Positions 4,390-5,549 of a DNA stretch of 5,549 nucleotides are shown here, piece after piece. Position 1 is the stretch's first letter. Each line of letters opens with the position of its first letter. Where the stretch lies: positions 1 to 5,549 of the forward strand of contig LBFQ01000027.1 of NCBI GenBank assembly GCA_000980735.1. The letters run 5' to 3'. This DNA comes from Candidatus Caldipriscus sp. T1.2. GTDB lineage: Bacteria > Hydrothermota > Hydrothermia > LBFQ01. The notes beneath the pieces were generated by a model, which was not told the origin of the DNA, did no database searches, and saw only the letters and a list, made by a program, of their open reading frames with translations. Made by a program: the position numbers and the translations under genes.

Positions 4390-5549
4390 ATGGAGAGGAT
4401 AGATGAAATTTTAGAGTTTCTTGAAAATAGCGATATTGAGGTTATTACGTTGGTTTTTACGGATATTTTGGGGAGGTTGAAGGGTTTTAATTTAAGCTTG
4501 GGGGAGGTGGAGAGGGCATTCAGGGAGGGTATAGTCTTTGATGGTTCTTCCGTTGAGGGGTTTGTGAGGATAGAGGAATCCGACCTAATAGCAAAGCCGG
4601 ATCCGGAAGGGATATTCATAGCCCCAAGGGAAATAAGCGGGTTCAAAACCGCATATATAGTTTGCGATATCTTAAAACCCAACGGAGAACCTTTTGAGAG
4701 GGACCCGAGGAGGGTTTTGAAGGAAAAGTTAAAATCCCTGAAGGAAAATGGATATAACTACTATATAGGTGCGGAGCTTGAGTACTTCTATTTTGGCTCG
4801 GATAAAAGCCCCGAGCTTTTGGATCATGGCGGATATTTTGACGTACTCCCCAGCTACAAACCCACCATCGCCAGGGAGGAAACCGTAAAGGTTTTGAAGG
4901 AGATGGGAATAGAGGTGGAAGCATCCCACCACGAAGTTGCATATAGCCAGCACGAGATAGACTTCAGATATTCCGATGCCCTTAGGATGGCGGATGTTTT
5001 ACAAATTTCAAAGATGATAGTAAAAGAAATAGGAAGGAAACACGGACTCTATGCATCCTTCATGCCAAAGCCCATATTCGGAATAAACGGTAGCGGATTA
5101 CACTTACATATGTCCCTTTGGAAGGATGGGCAGAACACATTTTATGACGAGAAGGACAGCTACCAGCTTTCGGAAACCGCTAGAAAGTTTTTGGGAGGGA
5201 TATTAAGGTACATAAAGAATATTACTTTAGTTTTAAACCAATGGGTGAATTCTTACAAGCGTTTGGTTGTTGGGTATGAGGCTCCCGTTTATATATCCTG
5301 GGGTAGGGCGAACAGGTCCGCCTTGGTGAGGGTACCCGCCTTCAAAAAACCCTCTTCCGCAAGGATAGAGCTTAGGTCCCCCGATCCCGCAACCAACCCA
5401 TATCTTGCTTTCGCATCTATTTTGCATGTAGGACTAAAAGGTATAGAGGAGGGAATAGAACCACCCGAACCCGTGGAGATGGATATATATCATATGGACG
5501 AAGAGACTAGGAAAAAATTAAGGATAGACTCCCTGCCATCATCATTAAA
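4390..5549 (+). CDS. glnA: Glutamine synthetase, type I-alpha (3' end cut by window edge)
   Basis: GlnA makes glutamine from glutamate, ammonia and ATP in the cytosol as a dodecamer. The 386 codons present cover most of an expected 435-450. Landmarks in order: FTDILGRLKG (23-32) of the beta-grasp domain, DGSSVEGFVRIEESD (51-65), AELEY with E129 and E131 (metal/glutamate site), HHEVAYSQHEIDF with E182 and E189, the ATP-binding signature KPIFGINGSGLHLHMS (227-242), NSYKRL (287-292), NRSALVRVP (308-316) and RIELRSPDP (325-333) with E327 and R329. The adenylylation site of GSI-beta (NLYDLPPEE type) is replaced by DIYHMDEETRKKL at 365-377. That, with the FVRIEESD motif, indicates GSI-alpha, the group regulated by feedback and protein partners and not by adenylylation. 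The ATG at 4390 has no Shine-Dalgarno sequence but has a -10-like TAAAAT six bases upstream. The frame is intact to the edge. Confidence 0.95.
   Translation, partial: MERIDEILEFLENSDIEVITLVFTDILGRLKGFNLSLGEVERAFREGIVFDGSSVEGFVRIEESDLIAKPDPEGIFIAPREISGFKTAYIVCDILKPNGEPFERDPRRVLKEKLKSLKENGYNYYIGAELEYFYFGSDKSPELLDHGGYFDVLPSYKPTIAREETVKVLKEMGIEVEASHHEVAYSQHEIDFRYSDALRMADVLQISKMIVKEIGRKHGLYASFMPKPIFGINGSGLHLHMSLWKDGQNTFYDEKDSYQLSETARKFLGGILRYIKNITLVLNQWVNSYKRLVVGYEAPVYISWGRANRSALVRVPAFKKPSSARIELRSPDPATNPYLAFASILHVGLKGIEEGIEPPEPVEMDIYHMDEETRKKLRIDSLPSSL

Noticed and set aside
4233..5427. Minus-strand open frames opposite the end of the TatD-like gene and glnA (4233-4682, 4643-4942, 4729-4953, 5233-5427)
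   Set aside because: glnA motifs are intact throughout the plus strand; the antisense frames overlap each other and have no recognisable domain.
5482..5520. Adenylylation-site tyrosine in GlnA (DIY at 365-367)
   Set aside because: The surrounding sequence DIYHMDEETRKKL lacks the LYDLPPEE context of GSI-beta and matches the GSI-alpha pattern.

Overview
The window looks like a compact piece of a bacterial chromosome, probably from a thermophile of a deep-branching or poorly sampled lineage. The opening of AspRS (RTHTCGE) is of bacterial type, and glutamine synthetase is of the non-adenylylated GSI-alpha type. Several gene starts have a TATAAT-like box 4-8 bases upstream, whereas an archaeal TATA box would sit about 25 bases upstream. 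Arg is written mostly AGG and Ile often ATA. Coding strands are strongly purine-rich and proteins are rich in Glu, Lys and Ile; these traits are common in thermophiles. I cannot name the phylum. One protein (the TatD-like hydrolase) belongs to a family I know best from archaea.

Layout. Two gene sets diverge from a roughly 30-base gap at 3571-3600. Leftward (minus strand), in order of transcription: pstC (phosphate ABC permease subunit), an unrecognised 287-residue protein, pyrF (OMP decarboxylase), a GT4-family glycosyltransferase, and the first 27 codons of aspS, cut by the left edge. The hypothetical, pyrF and the glycosyltransferase are tightly packed (8-base gap, 26-base overlap, 8-base overlap); aspS follows after 23 bases. 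Rightward (plus strand): a TatD-like TIM-barrel hydrolase split by a one-base frameshift, then glnA, cut by the right edge after 386 codons. There is no gene-free stretch over 300 bases, and I saw no tRNA, rRNA, CRISPR, IS or long repeat.

How the genes relate. The leftward set mixes phosphate uptake, pyrimidine synthesis, glycosyl transfer and tRNA charging, so it is more likely a housekeeping string than one pathway. pstC lacks its usual partners (pstS, pstA, pstB, phoU) here. glnA makes glutamine, a nitrogen donor for pyrimidine synthesis, but nothing in the sequence links it to pyrF.

Points of most interest: (1) the hydrolase is frameshifted and also seems to lack three of its expected metal ligands; (2) five gene starts have a -10-like hexamer almost touching the start codon, suggesting leaderless mRNAs, while the two starts buried in upstream genes have Shine-Dalgarno-like sequences instead; (3) PyrF carries Asn where the first-strand Asp is expected. 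I found no clear new defence or mobile system.
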